64,000 nucleotides of DNA, from assembly GCA_964059195.1 (NCBI GenBank), contig CAXKWD010000011.1, positions 12,308,451 through 12,372,450 on the forward strand, in the 5' to 3' direction. Below are positions 1 through 10,194 of this stretch, piece by piece. Position 1 is the stretch's first letter. Every line of letters starts with the position of its first letter. A model generated the notes under the pieces. The model saw nothing but the letters and a program-made list of their open reading frames with translations, searched no databases and was not told where the DNA came from. Source of the DNA: Ectobius pallidus. Taxonomy: Eukaryota; Arthropoda; Insecta; Blattodea; Ectobiidae. The position numbers were made by a program, and so were the translations under genes.

Positions 1-222
1 TTTGGTTTTGATTTTGACTTGGAACCTCTGTTTCTTGACTTTGGTTATTTTTTTTTGCAGTTTTATCTATGAGCATTTTCCCTGTGATTTTGAGTTCTTT
101 TAAGTCCTTCTCCGTTTCCTTAAACCAATTTGGTTTGGTCTTTTTGTTGCGAAAATATTCAAAGCTTTTTGGTCAGTCTATTTGGGTCCATTCAGAGGAT
201 GTGTCCATAAAAATCAATTCTT
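1..222. other. 5' flank of the LTR element
   Basis: No gene is recognisable in this AT-rich stretch. Its last four bases (219-222, TCTT) form the left copy of the target-site duplication of the LTR retrotransposon that follows; the right copy is at 7372-7375. A short open frame at 69-257 crosses the LTR boundary and has no recognisable motif. Confidence 0.6.
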
Positions 223-1450
223 TATTGCAGTTCAGATACTTCGGTAAAAAGAAATAAACAAGATAACCAAATTAAGTATAATAAATGACAGATTAATTGC
301 CCAAATTTATTCAAACTAAAATCATAAAATCTCATAGCCCGTGTTTGGTCTTAAAATGACCGTGAAAAGACGGAACATTCATTATAAATATTATTAACTA
401 GAAAGAAGGCAAAGGTAAAAAGTTTAACAACATCATTTTAAATAACTATTAAAATGAGATTGCAGTGAATAGACAGAGATAGCTGGGAATTTCCCTAGCA
501 GACCTAGCGGGTGCGAGATAATGCAATGCAGTACTCAGGTACAATGTATCGGGAATCTCCCAAGATATAATCAAAGGGTACTGATCCACTTAAGTAATTC
601 TAAGAAGTCGGCTATTGAGTTCAAGCCTTGCTTCTGATGTTGCTACTGATACAACACGCTGTCCGAACCTTCTTAGAAATCCGAGACGCTAAGTTGTGGG
701 TTTTGAGAATAAGGGAAAATCCAATTGATTTCCGTGGGAAACTAACATATTATTATTGGTCGGGAGATTTGCCAATAAGAACTGGTCTATAGTACCACGT
801 GCCGGGATTCACGAATAATAATTAAGAAGAGTAGGGATAAATGTTTGTCCAAGAAAGTTTTCTTTAGGCCTAACGTGGCACTGTAAAATCACTCTACTTC
901 AAGGCCCCGCGCCTATAACAGTCATATTCAACTCTACTTCAAGGCCCCGTGCCTAGAACAGTCAAAATCACTCTACGTCGAGGCCGCGTGCCTACATCAA
1001 TCACTCTACTTATCTTTGAGGCCGCGTGCCCACAGAATTAATTGGACTTATAAAATTTTAGCTGTGGAATTAATCGACTTAGAAGGATTCTTACTTTCAA
1101 TCGCGATTAGTCAAAATCATATACGGCAGCAATTGTATCACTAGTAACGATCTACCGAGAACTTGCAACAATATTAATTATTCACAAACAAATTTTGTAA
1201 TTATTGTCAATGACTGGACTTGTATTTCCAACGTTTTGAATAAACAGAATATTCCTTCAGTGTTCAAAGAAACTGCATTATTATTCAAGCAATAATATTA
1301 AGGTGTTCTTCGCTTCCTACCCTGAAGCTAGAGGGAAGTGCTCAACGATCGACTGGCAGACCGGAGGCGGGTTCAACAAATCAGAAATATTCAGTATATG
1401 CATTATACTGTGGCGCCCAGGTAACCATCATTTTCCACCGAACCGCTGTA
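223..1450 (+). repeat. 5' LTR
   Basis: 1228 bp, repeated at 6144-7371. Identity of the two copies and lack of indels imply recent insertion, since LTRs are copied to be identical during reverse transcription. It contains a four-unit GC-richer minisatellite (891-1035). Promoter and polyadenylation signals should lie in the LTR, but no single site can be assigned by eye. Confidence 0.9.
891..1035 (+). repeat. Minisatellite inside the LTR
   Basis: Four imperfect units begin ACTCTAC at 891, 931, 970 and 1003, each followed by a GAGGCC/AAGGCC plus GCG/GTG-type core and CCTA/CCCA. Unit lengths are about 40, 39, 33 and 33 bp. The 3' LTR carries the same array at about 6812-6956. Such arrays in LTR U3 regions often hold repeated binding sites; that role here is inference. 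Confidence 0.8.
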
Positions 1451-1452
1451 CA

Positions 1453-1470
1453 TGGCTATTTCCCAACGTG
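1453..1470 (+). other. Candidate primer-binding site
   Basis: TGGCTATTTCCC begins 2 nt after the 5' LTR, where the tRNA primer-binding site normally starts with TGG (complement of the tRNA 3' CCA). The matching tRNA could not be named. A second TGG-rich string (TGGCGCCCAGG, about 1412) looks more like classical retroviral binding sites but lies inside the repeated LTR, so it is less likely. Confidence 0.4.
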
Positions 1471-1963
1471 AGGCACGAGTGAAGCTGGACATCAAGGATC
1501 ACCAACTTCAAAAATCATCCCAAAACGGAAGGAAGACACCGCAGAATTTCTAGAACGTCACCCGTAAAGGCACCGCTGGAATTCAAGATCGTGGTACATC
1601 AGTTCCGGAGACCGTCGCAGAAAACATCAAAAATCACCAACAGATAAGAACTTAAATATACATAGAGTTTCAGTAAAGTAAACAATTTTATTATCAATAA
1701 TTTAAGAAACAGTAAATATTAATTAAATAAATTAGTAAGCCTGACATCAAATAATATTTTTTTTAAAAGTTTGCAATTTAAGATCAAAGTAAAATTAAAC
1801 TGAAACTCACTAAGTAAATTAAAGAATAAATTCAAGTAAAATAAAATCTTTTTCAAATTAAAAGAACTCAGGCATATCGAATATTTATTGTGCAAGGGTA
1901 TAATTATACATGTTATGCATTATATGTTGAACTTCTTAACCAAAGGTAAGGTAGATCGTAAGA

Positions 1964-3997
1964 GTGTATCAGTACCCTTATAATTTATGTATGTGGCTTA
2001 GAAACGGAAAAGTTACTAGGAATAAAATTAATATGGAAGGTGGAGAGGGGCACGACTTGCTTACTGGTGAGGAAATAAATAATTGTAGAATGGAGATTAA
2101 CAATGAGAACAGTGTCGCGACAGGTGACGGGGTTTTGGAGCAGGGAGGTGATAATAGGGAGAAAAATAATGCAACAAATATTCAGCTAACTGAGAGTGAG
2201 AGTGTAACTGAACATAGGCCTAGGGAAATAAATCAAACCATAGACCCGAATTCTATTGCATATTTGATAGCCATGATGAAAGGGCTAGAAAAATCAAGTA
2301 ATGCAACTAATGAAAGTATGAAAGGACTAGAAAAGTCAAGTAATGAAACTAGGGAAAGTATTAAGGAACTAGAGAAAAACTCTAAGGAAAATATGAAGGA
2401 ACTAGAGAAAAATACCGGGGAAAAGATAGAGAAACTGGGAGATAGGATAGACCAATCGGACCAAGAACATAGGCAGAATGTAGATAGGCTTGAGAGGGAG
2501 CTTAATAATATAAAAGAGGTCCAATCTAACATATGCAACGAAATCAGGGGAGAACTCTGTAGGGAGCTTAAAGAAAGTGAAAAAGCAATGAGGCAAGAAA
2601 TTAGTGAAAGTCAAGGGGAAATTAGGTCTGAATTAGAGGCTAATATGGCATCGGTAGATAGGAAAATAGAGATTCAGGGCAAGAAATATGAAGAAAAATT
2701 ATTCAATGAAAGGAAAATTTTGGAGAAGGAAATACAGAAATCGGAGTCTAGCTTGAAAAAGAATATGGAGACTCAGGTGGGAAAAGTAAAAGTAGGGTTA
2801 GGAGATAAAATCTCAGAAGTAAATGACAAGGTAGTGCATTTAGAAAATATATTAGCTGAGAAAATAGGGGAAATCTCTAAAGAAGTAAGCACGGTAGCTA
2901 AAGAGGTCGAAAATCGTAGGCCTGTAGCAAATAACTATGCTGTAAATTGTAGTGAGAGTATATGCAATGGAATAGGAAATACATATAGGCCTCCTAGTGT
3001 TGCAAATGAGTCCTGTAATACAGTACACGAGACGGTAGCCACCAGCATGCCGGTAGTTAGCGATAATAGGATTAATATATGTAACCTAATAGGAAATGAG
3101 GTATCACTTCCCAGCTTCAATGAGAGCAACACGAGCCCTCAGAGTTTCTTGAAATCTGTTGAAGAGTATTTTACTTTGCGGTCTATTCCATCTCAGTACA
3201 AAATGTTGATCCTCGGTAGAGCCTTAAAAGGAAAAACAAAAGAGTGGTTTGAACTTACAGTACACCCGGAGTGCAACTATGAGGATTTTAAGCAGTTATT
3301 CTTAGCAAGATATTGGGGTGAGGCGAAGAGAGCTTTAGCTAGAAATGAGGTCTATAATGGGAGATATTCACCTAGGGGCAACGTCTCTCTATCGGACCAT
3401 TTCTTAAGAGTTATAGGCCTAATCAAGTTACTAGACCCCGGAATGCCAGAACGAGAGGCCATTCAGCTTGTGACGAGACATTTTCAGCCGGAAATATGTA
3501 ATCTGCTTATAGTATCATGTCCCCAAACTTATAGCAAGGCTTTGGAGTTATTATCTAGTTTCGAAGTAGGAACTAACAGAGAAGAGCGTAGCGATAATAG
3601 GAGACAAAATGGACCGGATAATATGCAAATGAATCAAGATACGAGAGGAGGTCCAAATAATGACAGAGGTAGATGGAACCAAGGACATGCCAACAGAAAT
3701 GCGGAATCGAACAGAGGACCCCCTAATAATAACTCATATAGAAATAATGGGAACCAAAACTGGAGGGGAAATAATCAAGAGAATAGGCCTCAAGACAGAC
3801 AAGTAAATAATGTTCGATTTCATGGCAGGATGCAGAACGAAGTAGGAGAACGAATTCCAGAAAACCAGGGGGACATTAACATAGAAGGTGAAAGGAATCA
3901 GGCGCATAGCACGGGAAACCACAATGATATTCAGGGAGACATTCGTCACAGAAATGACGAAAGGCATGTAGCGCAAGACAGGCCTTTAAACTACTAG
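1964..3997 (+). CDS. Gag polyprotein of the LTR element
   Basis: A 677-residue intact frame. Residues about 90-310 form a long coiled coil rich in Glu/Lys, starting with tandem about 15-residue repeats (MKGLEKSSN-type, nt 2275-2430). Residues about 385-520 resemble the retrotransposon Gag capsid domain: SFLKSVEEYF, then KEWFELTVHP and a long helical segment to about FQPEI. The tail (525-677) is rich in Asn, Arg, Gly and Gln, with no CCHC zinc knuckle, so this basic tail may do the RNA binding (inference). A splice-donor-like AAAGGTAAGGT sits just upstream at about 1943-1953. The frame ends with CCT TTA AAC TAC TAG, which contains a -1 slippery heptamer. The start codon is the first ATG of the frame; a later in-frame Met is possible. 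Role: forms virus-like particles in the cytoplasm. Confidence 0.85.
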   Translation: MYQYPYNLCMWLRNGKVTRNKINMEGGEGHDLLTGEEINNCRMEINNENSVATGDGVLEQGGDNREKNNATNIQLTESESVTEHRPREINQTIDPNSIAYLIAMMKGLEKSSNATNESMKGLEKSSNETRESIKELEKNSKENMKELEKNTGEKIEKLGDRIDQSDQEHRQNVDRLERELNNIKEVQSNICNEIRGELCRELKESEKAMRQEISESQGEIRSELEANMASVDRKIEIQGKKYEEKLFNERKILEKEIQKSESSLKKNMETQVGKVKVGLGDKISEVNDKVVHLENILAEKIGEISKEVSTVAKEVENRRPVANNYAVNCSESICNGIGNTYRPPSVANESCNTVHETVATSMPVVSDNRINICNLIGNEVSLPSFNESNTSPQSFLKSVEEYFTLRSIPSQYKMLILGRALKGKTKEWFELTVHPECNYEDFKQLFLARYWGEAKRALARNEVYNGRYSPRGNVSLSDHFLRVIGLIKLLDPGMPEREAIQLVTRHFQPEICNLLIVSCPQTYSKALELLSSFEVGTNREERSDNRRQNGPDNMQMNQDTRGGPNNDRGRWNQGHANRNAESNRGPPNNNSYRNNGNQNWRGNNQENRPQDRQVNNVRFHGRMQNEVGERIPENQGDINIEGERNQAHSTGNHNDIQGDIRHRNDERHVAQDRPLNY

Positions 3998-5229
3998 GAG
4001 ACGCATTTGGAGGTCGAAATGACGTCACACAGACCGAGGGATTAAAAGGATTAAAAAGACCTGATAATGAAAATAAAACACGAGAGAAGGGGTGCGTAGT
4101 AGGATGTGCAAATAGAGAGGGTATAACACCCACATATCCGCCATTAATAAGGGTAAAAATAGACCAATTTGAAGTCGATATGTTGGTGGACACTGGCTGT
4201 ACTTTTTCTCTAATAAACGAAAAATTCTATGAAACGCTGAAAGCAGCAAGAGTGCGCGTTCAGGAATTGAAAGTACATGGCCTATACGCACAAACTGCAA
4301 TTGGTGCCAAATCCCATAAAATTGAGCATCAGTGTATGTTGCCGTTGGAAATTGAGGGAAAGAAGTTAGAAGTCTACTTTTTGACAATAAAACATTTAGC
4401 ACATAAATTAATTCTGGGTTGTGATTCTATGACAGATCAACTAATGAGAATAAATTTTGAAGAAAATTGGGTAGAAATGGAATTAGATGAGAAAGAAAAG
4501 TTACGTGTACCGTTTTTATCTAATGAGAATATAATTACTAAGGAGTTGGAGTGCCAAAATGAAGATGTATTATTACGCGAGCCTTTCGTGGTGGAATCAG
4601 TTGTAGTACAAGAGGGAAATAGTATCGACGAATATAGGCCTATGGGAATTAAACCGGCCGTATTTATATATGAAGGTGATAATGAGGCTGATTGTGACGA
4701 AAGTGTCGCAGAGTTACAGGGAATGGAATCTGATATTGTTTGGGAGGACGAAGAATATGATCATTTGTGCATTAAGGGTTCTAATAATTATGTAGATGAA
4801 AATGAATGTGAAACGGTACACGCGAATTTTACTAACATTAGTCAGAATGGAGGAAATGAAGAGGAAAATGTTGATATCGAATTAATTCTCAGAGAGAAAG
4901 TAGAAGAAATTGATGTGCTATCAGATGGTCAAAAGTCGACTTTATATAACATGCTATATAAGAACAAATCAGTGTTCAGTTCAACTCCAGGCCTATTTCG
5001 GGGTTACCAACGCAAATTGAAATTAAAACAAGATATTCCTGAGCGTCGCTATAAGAGTAGGCCTGTACCAATTTCAATGATGGAAGAAGCCTGTAAGCAA
5101 ATAAATCCGATTTGTGGTGTAGTGAAAGCACATGGAAAACTACGCTTAACCTTTGACTCTAGTTATCTTAAATTATTCATAGAAGCAGAAAATTTTTGGG
5201 CAGAACCAATAAAGGATATAAATCCGTAA
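3958..5229 (+). CDS. Truncated pol: protease and start of RT
   Basis: The open -1 frame after gag; its first ATG is 4180, but expression probably comes by frameshift at 3985-3991. An aspartic protease is visible: the catalytic LVDTGCT motif (about 4183-4203) after hydrophobic strands, and LILGCDSM (about 4408-4431), the usual second hallmark ahead of the protease C-terminus. After an acidic linker come residues like the lead-in to Ty3/gypsy RT (LKQDIP, SRPVPIS) and a VVKAHGKLRLTFD segment resembling the fingers strand VVKKxGKxRxCxD. The frame then ends at 5229. No catalytic YxDD, RNase H or integrase HHCC/DDE region remains. The fingers region also seems shortened. The protein probably works only as a protease that matures Gag. 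Confidence 0.8.
   Translation, partial: RKACSARQAFKLLGDAFGGRNDVTQTEGLKGLKRPDNENKTREKGCVVGCANREGITPTYPPLIRVKIDQFEVDMLVDTGCTFSLINEKFYETLKAARVRVQELKVHGLYAQTAIGAKSHKIEHQCMLPLEIEGKKLEVYFLTIKHLAHKLILGCDSMTDQLMRINFEENWVEMELDEKEKLRVPFLSNENIITKELECQNEDVLLREPFVVESVVVQEGNSIDEYRPMGIKPAVFIYEGDNEADCDESVAELQGMESDIVWEDEEYDHLCIKGSNNYVDENECETVHANFTNISQNGGNEEENVDIELILREKVEEIDVLSDGQKSTLYNMLYKNKSVFSSTPGLFRGYQRKLKLKQDIPERRYKSRPVPISMMEEACKQINPICGVVKAHGKLRLTFDSSYLKLFIEAENFWAEPIKDINP
3985..3991 (+). promoter_or_regulatory. -1 ribosomal frameshift slippery site
   Basis: TTTAAAC lies in the gag frame as T TTA AAC, the canonical X XXY YYZ arrangement, two codons before the gag stop (TAG 3995-3997). The pol frame is the -1 frame; it opens at 3958 after a TGA at 3955-3957, so the 40-nt overlap contains the heptamer. 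Slipping one base back here would read through into the protease frame. A downstream stem-loop or pseudoknot, usual for such sites, was not worked out. Confidence 0.8.
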
Positions 5230-6143
5230 AATGTATTCAGATGATCAGTGATTTTTGTGTGACGTCATTTATCGACAATGTATTGTAAATATGAACAAAT
5301 TAGAGGAAAGGGCAGAATAACCGAAAGGCATTGTACTGAGTTGGAATAATGTAGGCCTATAACCTGCAATGTATATTTTACGCGGTAAAATAGCTACTGG
5401 CATGATAGGTTATCAGTTCCACATAGGTTTAGGATTAGAGGAATGTGTATAAATGAGAGTAAAATATACGTGTGTATTTTGCATTGCAATATATTGTATT
5501 GAAATTGCGGTGAGGGCTGAATGAGCGCCCTTGTCATAAAAAAAAAAAAAAGTGTTTTTATACATTCTTTATAACATAGTGTAATAGTAGTGAGAACTGA
5601 TTGATCGACCTTGTCATAGCCTCATGAAAAAGTGTTTTTATGCCTTCTTTATAATATAGTGTAGGTGTAGTGAGAACTGCTTGATCGACCTTGTCAAAGT
5701 CTCAATATATAAAAAAAAAGTGTTTTTGTTTTTCTTTATGCATTCAATATATTTTATAAAATTTCAGTGAGAACTGCTTGAGCTTAATTTTCATGGTCTC
5801 ACGAGGGTATATCGGTAAATTTATGGTGTTTACGTAAAATTTTGTTGTAATGTCTTGGTCGTGCAATAAACCAAGTAATACGTACAAACAACGTAACACT
5901 ACAGAAAACCGCAAGATGTATGAAGGCATGAATGTGATAGGTTCAGAAAACTTGTACATGTGGGACAGGATTTAAGGTGAAGTCTCGTGTCAGGATAGGA
6001 ATTAAATTACTTATGTATTTGTGTAAGGTAGTTGCAACACTGGAGGAAAATAAGGTATAATATTTTGTGGAGAGATGCAGTATATTCAGCCAGTAAGTCA
6101 ATCATAGGCTATGATGATTCCTGTCTTAATAGACTGGGGCATA
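5230..6143 (+). other. Non-coding 3' internal region of the LTR element
   Basis: About 0.9 kb between the truncated pol and the 3' LTR, where RT, RNase H and integrase genes would normally occupy about 3 kb. No open frame of note. It contains a degenerate tandem array (5511-5795). GACTGGGG at about 6131-6138 is a poor but possible polypurine tract just before the 3' LTR. Confidence 0.6.
5511..5795 (+). repeat. Tandem array, about 90-bp units
   Basis: Three to four degenerate units share GTGAGAACTG, TTGATCGACCTTGTCA and AAAGTGTTTTT followed by a TTCTTTATA-like segment. The last unit is the most diverged (TTGAGCTTAATTTTCATGG). Homopolymeric A tracts separate the blocks. It lies in the 3' non-coding part of the LTR element. 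Confidence 0.75.
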
Positions 6144-7371
6144 TATTGCAGTTCAGATACTTCGGTAAAAAGAAATAAACAAGATAACCAAATTAAGTAT
6201 AATAAATGACAGATTAATTGCCCAAATTTATTCAAACTAAAATCATAAAATCTCATAGCCCGTGTTTGGTCTTAAAATGACCGTGAAAAGACGGAACATT
6301 CATTATAAATATTATTAACTAGAAAGAAGGCAAAGGTAAAAAGTTTAACAACATCATTTTAAATAACTATTAAAATGAGATTGCAGTGAATAGACAGAGA
6401 TAGCTGGGAATTTCCCTAGCAGACCTAGCGGGTGCGAGATAATGCAATGCAGTACTCAGGTACAATGTATCGGGAATCTCCCAAGATATAATCAAAGGGT
6501 ACTGATCCACTTAAGTAATTCTAAGAAGTCGGCTATTGAGTTCAAGCCTTGCTTCTGATGTTGCTACTGATACAACACGCTGTCCGAACCTTCTTAGAAA
6601 TCCGAGACGCTAAGTTGTGGGTTTTGAGAATAAGGGAAAATCCAATTGATTTCCGTGGGAAACTAACATATTATTATTGGTCGGGAGATTTGCCAATAAG
6701 AACTGGTCTATAGTACCACGTGCCGGGATTCACGAATAATAATTAAGAAGAGTAGGGATAAATGTTTGTCCAAGAAAGTTTTCTTTAGGCCTAACGTGGC
6801 ACTGTAAAATCACTCTACTTCAAGGCCCCGCGCCTATAACAGTCATATTCAACTCTACTTCAAGGCCCCGTGCCTAGAACAGTCAAAATCACTCTACGTC
6901 GAGGCCGCGTGCCTACATCAATCACTCTACTTATCTTTGAGGCCGCGTGCCCACAGAATTAATTGGACTTATAAAATTTTAGCTGTGGAATTAATCGACT
7001 TAGAAGGATTCTTACTTTCAATCGCGATTAGTCAAAATCATATACGGCAGCAATTGTATCACTAGTAACGATCTACCGAGAACTTGCAACAATATTAATT
7101 ATTCACAAACAAATTTTGTAATTATTGTCAATGACTGGACTTGTATTTCCAACGTTTTGAATAAACAGAATATTCCTTCAGTGTTCAAAGAAACTGCATT
7201 ATTATTCAAGCAATAATATTAAGGTGTTCTTCGCTTCCTACCCTGAAGCTAGAGGGAAGTGCTCAACGATCGACTGGCAGACCGGAGGCGGGTTCAACAA
7301 ATCAGAAATATTCAGTATATGCATTATACTGTGGCGCCCAGGTAACCATCATTTTCCACCGAACCGCTGTA
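6144..7371 (+). repeat. 3' LTR
   Basis: Same 1228 bp as 223-1450, ending CGCTGTA and followed directly by the TCTT duplication at 7372. An open frame at 7224-7433 spans the LTR end into flanking DNA and is incidental. Confidence 0.9.
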
Positions 7372-7375
7372 TCTT

Positions 7376-8297
7376 CTCTTCCTCGTTGAGTCCGAGAGTT
7401 TTTCAGTCTTTTGGTAGAGTGTTTCGTTTCTGATATGGATTAGTTTGTTGTTATGGAACTTTGGGCCTAGAATTTTCGTTAATATCTATCTTTCTTGTAT
7501 TTTAAAATCTTTTTTTTTTCATGCCTGCGTAAGCCTTACAGACATGTACTAGTAGGCCTACCATTAGGTATCTTTTTGTTCTTATATTAAGTTACTGTAA
7601 ACTGCAGAATTGCCCGTGCATTCATATATATAATGATGGCATTCAGAGCCTCACCGAACAACCCTATGGTAGTAGCTTTCGGCACATTCAACCCATGCCC
7701 TTCCGCATGGTGCCACTGATTGTGGTACAGTAACTTACCGAATCTCAGGTCAAAATACATATTTTGGATAAAACAAGAATATTTAACATAATTGAACTTG
7801 GACAATGGGGAGTTGGTTGTTGTTGTTTAAGTTATAGTAGCACTGAGGGCTAATAACAAATAACAGGAAGTCAGTGTTTCAATTTAATTATTAAAACTAT
7901 CTTCTAAATTTTCTTTCAGCAGTCTTCGGAATTCAGTGCCGTTTTTACTGTTCTTAATTATTCCATCCAACTTATTATATTTTGATACGCTTAACATAAA
8001 AGGAGATTTAACCGTCTGTATTCTAAGTGATAAAGATCATAGCTCCGTATATAATACGAATGCATTAGATAATTTCTCAATAACAGATCATTAAGATATT
8101 CAGGGAGCAATCTTTGTTTTGCCTTGAAGATTAATTTTCATGGTATCCAGATAAATTAGATCTTTAAAGTAAACGGCGTCCATTTCTTTTAACAAATCTC
8201 GCACTCGATGGATGGGGTGTTTTGTATAGGTCTCTAACTGCCTCTCGTGTTAGTTAAATTAACAACAGTGATCATTAGTTAAGAAGTGGCAATCATT
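7376..8297. other. Unassigned AT-rich sequence
   Basis: No gene, TIR or repeat recognised. One TAGGCCTA-type palindrome is present at about 7553. Confidence 0.4.
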
Positions 8298-8720
8298 TTC
8301 CATGACGATTCAAAACTGCATCCTTGAACTCGGAATGACAAAAACTTGCCCTGACACTGGTCGAGGTAGACCCACTTTTCAATTTAGAACAAAACATAGA
8401 TGTATCTCAAACCTTATAGTTAATTACCAAACACAAATGATACAAGAAATTAGCGACATAAAATTCTCAGGACTACAAATTGACCAAAATCTTGAGTGGA
8501 AGACACACATTGAAGTGATAGCCTAAGTCCAAAACTGAGTTCAGCGTGTTTCACTTGAAGACTTTTGAATTATATATTACAATAGGACGCATTATTCATG
8601 GTATATTTTGGATATTTTCACTCTGTAATGAGAAACGGAATCATATTATGGGGCAACTCTTCCTATAGGGAGAAAATATTTAGATTACAAAAACGTGCAA
8701 TATGAATAACATGTGGAAAG
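8298..8720 (+). pseudogene. Jockey-like LINE ORF2 relic (post-RT region)
   Basis: The reading starting near 8302 contains ISDIKFSGLQIDQNLEWKTHIE, a form of the segment found after the catalytic core in jockey-type reverse transcriptases (KFLGLxIDxxLxWKxHI). After a frameshift, 8590-8705 reads SVMRNGIILWGNSS and then FRLQKRAI, the typical downstream block, followed by a stop. This is a dead fragment. It stops shortly before an unrelated LINE at about 8760, and the matching 3' end of the same family reappears at about 10195, suggesting a split copy. Confidence 0.75.
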
Positions 8721-8759
8721 AATATATATTTAAAAATATATATATTATTCTGTTAGTTG

Positions 8760-9826
8760 ATACAAATTGTACAATATCCCCATGGAGTTTGGGATACCAA
8801 AGAATTTAGTTAGGCTGATCAAAATGTGTCTAAATGAAACCTATAGCAGAGTCAGGGTAGGAAAATTTTTATCAGATAGGTTCGCCATTAAAAGTTTCAA
8901 GCAAGGAGATGCTCTATCACCTTTATTTTTTAATTTTGCTTTGGAATATGCCATCAGAAAAGTTCAAAGAAACAAGGTGAGCCTAGAATTAAATGGCAGT
9001 CACCCAATATTAGCTTATGCAGATGATGTTTGTCTGCTTGGTGATGACATAAACACAAAGTCTTTTTGATGCCCGCAGGAAAGTGGGATCGGAAATCAAT
9101 ACAGAAAAAAACTAAATGTATGGTCATGAAACGTCAAAATAATGCACTACAAAATATTAGAATAGCTGGTAAATCATTTGAACAAGTGGAGAAATTATAT
9201 CTGAGAGCAGTAATTACAGATAGCCTACAAATAATGTTAAGGTAGAAGTTAAGTGCAGACTCAAATCAGGAAATGCCTGTTTTTATGCAGTTCAGAAACT
9301 CTTATCTAATCGTCTTCTGTCCATACATCTAAAAATAAAAATTTATAAGACAATTATCCTGCCGGTTGTATTATATGGATGTGAGATATGGTCACTTACT
9401 CTTCGGGAAGAACATAATTTGAGAGTGTTTGAAAACATGGTGCTTAGGAAAATATTGAGAGATGAAAATGGGGACTGGATAAAACTGCATAACAACGAGC
9501 TTCATAACCTGTACTCGTCACCGGATATAGTAAGGGTAAGGGAGGATGAAATGGGCTGGACGTGTTGCACGCATGGGGAGGATAGATATCTCAAAAATTT
9601 TGATTGGGAGACCTGAAGGGTAAAGACCACTTGGAAGATCTAGACGTAGGATGGAGGACAATATTAAGATAGATTTGAGGGATGGTTGGATGGAGTTAGC
9701 ACAGAATAAGGTTCAATGGCAGACTCAGGTAAGCATGGTAATCAACTTCCGGGCTCCATAAAATAGATAATGTTCCTTTAGCTTGCTTTGGAATTGTCTA
9801 TTGCCATTGAGTAAGTAAGTAAGGCC
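8760..9826 (+). mobile_element. 5'-truncated non-LTR retrotransposon, RT relic
   Basis: The frame at 8767-9069 shows reverse transcriptase motifs: FGIPKNLVRLIKMCL, KQGDALSPLFFNFALEYA, and the catalytic YADD (9016-9027). A frameshift after 9060 leads to the downstream blocks KIYKTIILPVVLYGCE (about 9339-9385), LRVFENMVLRKIL, DGELH-like LHNLYSSPDIVRV (to about 9540), MGWT and a final WMELAQNK region ending near 9760. The 3' end has CCATAAAATAGATAATG..., CTATTGCCATTGAG and an AGTA-type simple tail (about 9808-9823). Two other copies of this 3' end are at 44868-45035 and 60362-60990. Several frame breaks make it inactive; 5' truncation is typical of target-primed reverse transcription. Confidence 0.85.
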
Positions 9827-10194
9827 CTTTATTACCAGTACCTTGAAAATATAGCAAATAGACATTGAGGTTCTGCATTGTGCTGTTTCTGACGATTTTT
9901 AGCCTTGGCTAAATTTGAAAAAAGCATTTGTCTGCCTCTAGAAGAGTTCTTATTTATTTTTAAATTATTCATTTCATAGTAATTGTATTTTCGAGGTAAT
10001 TAAGTTATTGAAAAAAAGGCCAGAGTAAAGCACTTGCAACATGTGATGTCTTATTTTTCCTAGAACTACTGCTGACACACTATTTTACCCATTCCTTTTA
10101 GACCCGTCAATCAGTCCCTCAGGTACCTACAAGCAGCCAGGTCTTAACTTTCTTGGTTCCATCGGTATGGATTACGGATTATCGATAAATTTCA
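9827..10194. other. Unassigned sequence between LINE pieces
   Basis: No recognisable coding or repeat structure. It may be residual jockey-like LINE sequence, but no motif supports that. Confidence 0.3.

Larger units (their letters stand above)
223..7371 (+). mobile_element. Ty3/gypsy-like LTR retrotransposon, pol-deleted
   Basis: Seen: two long direct repeats (223-1450 and 6144-7371) at a constant offset of 5921 bp, with no difference found by eye, flanked by a perfect 4-bp duplication TCTT (219-222, 7372-7375). Between them lie a 677-codon gag and an aspartic protease frame that ends at the first part of the reverse transcriptase fingers. Known: Ty3/gypsy elements have gag-PR-RT-RNaseH-IN order and 4-6-bp duplications. 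Inferred: a young insertion of a non-autonomous derivative. No YxDD motif, RNase H or integrase is present; 5230-6143 is non-coding. The termini read TA...TA rather than TG...CA, so the exact boundary is set by the repeat ends and the TCTT duplication. Confidence 0.9.

Noticed and set aside
2233..4402. Minus-strand open frames under gag and pol
   Set aside because: They are antisense shadows of the real gag and protease frames, with Leu/Ser-rich composition and no motif.
7224..7433. Open frame at the 3' LTR end
   Set aside because: It starts in repeated LTR sequence and runs into flanking DNA; the 5' LTR equivalent diverges after the LTR.
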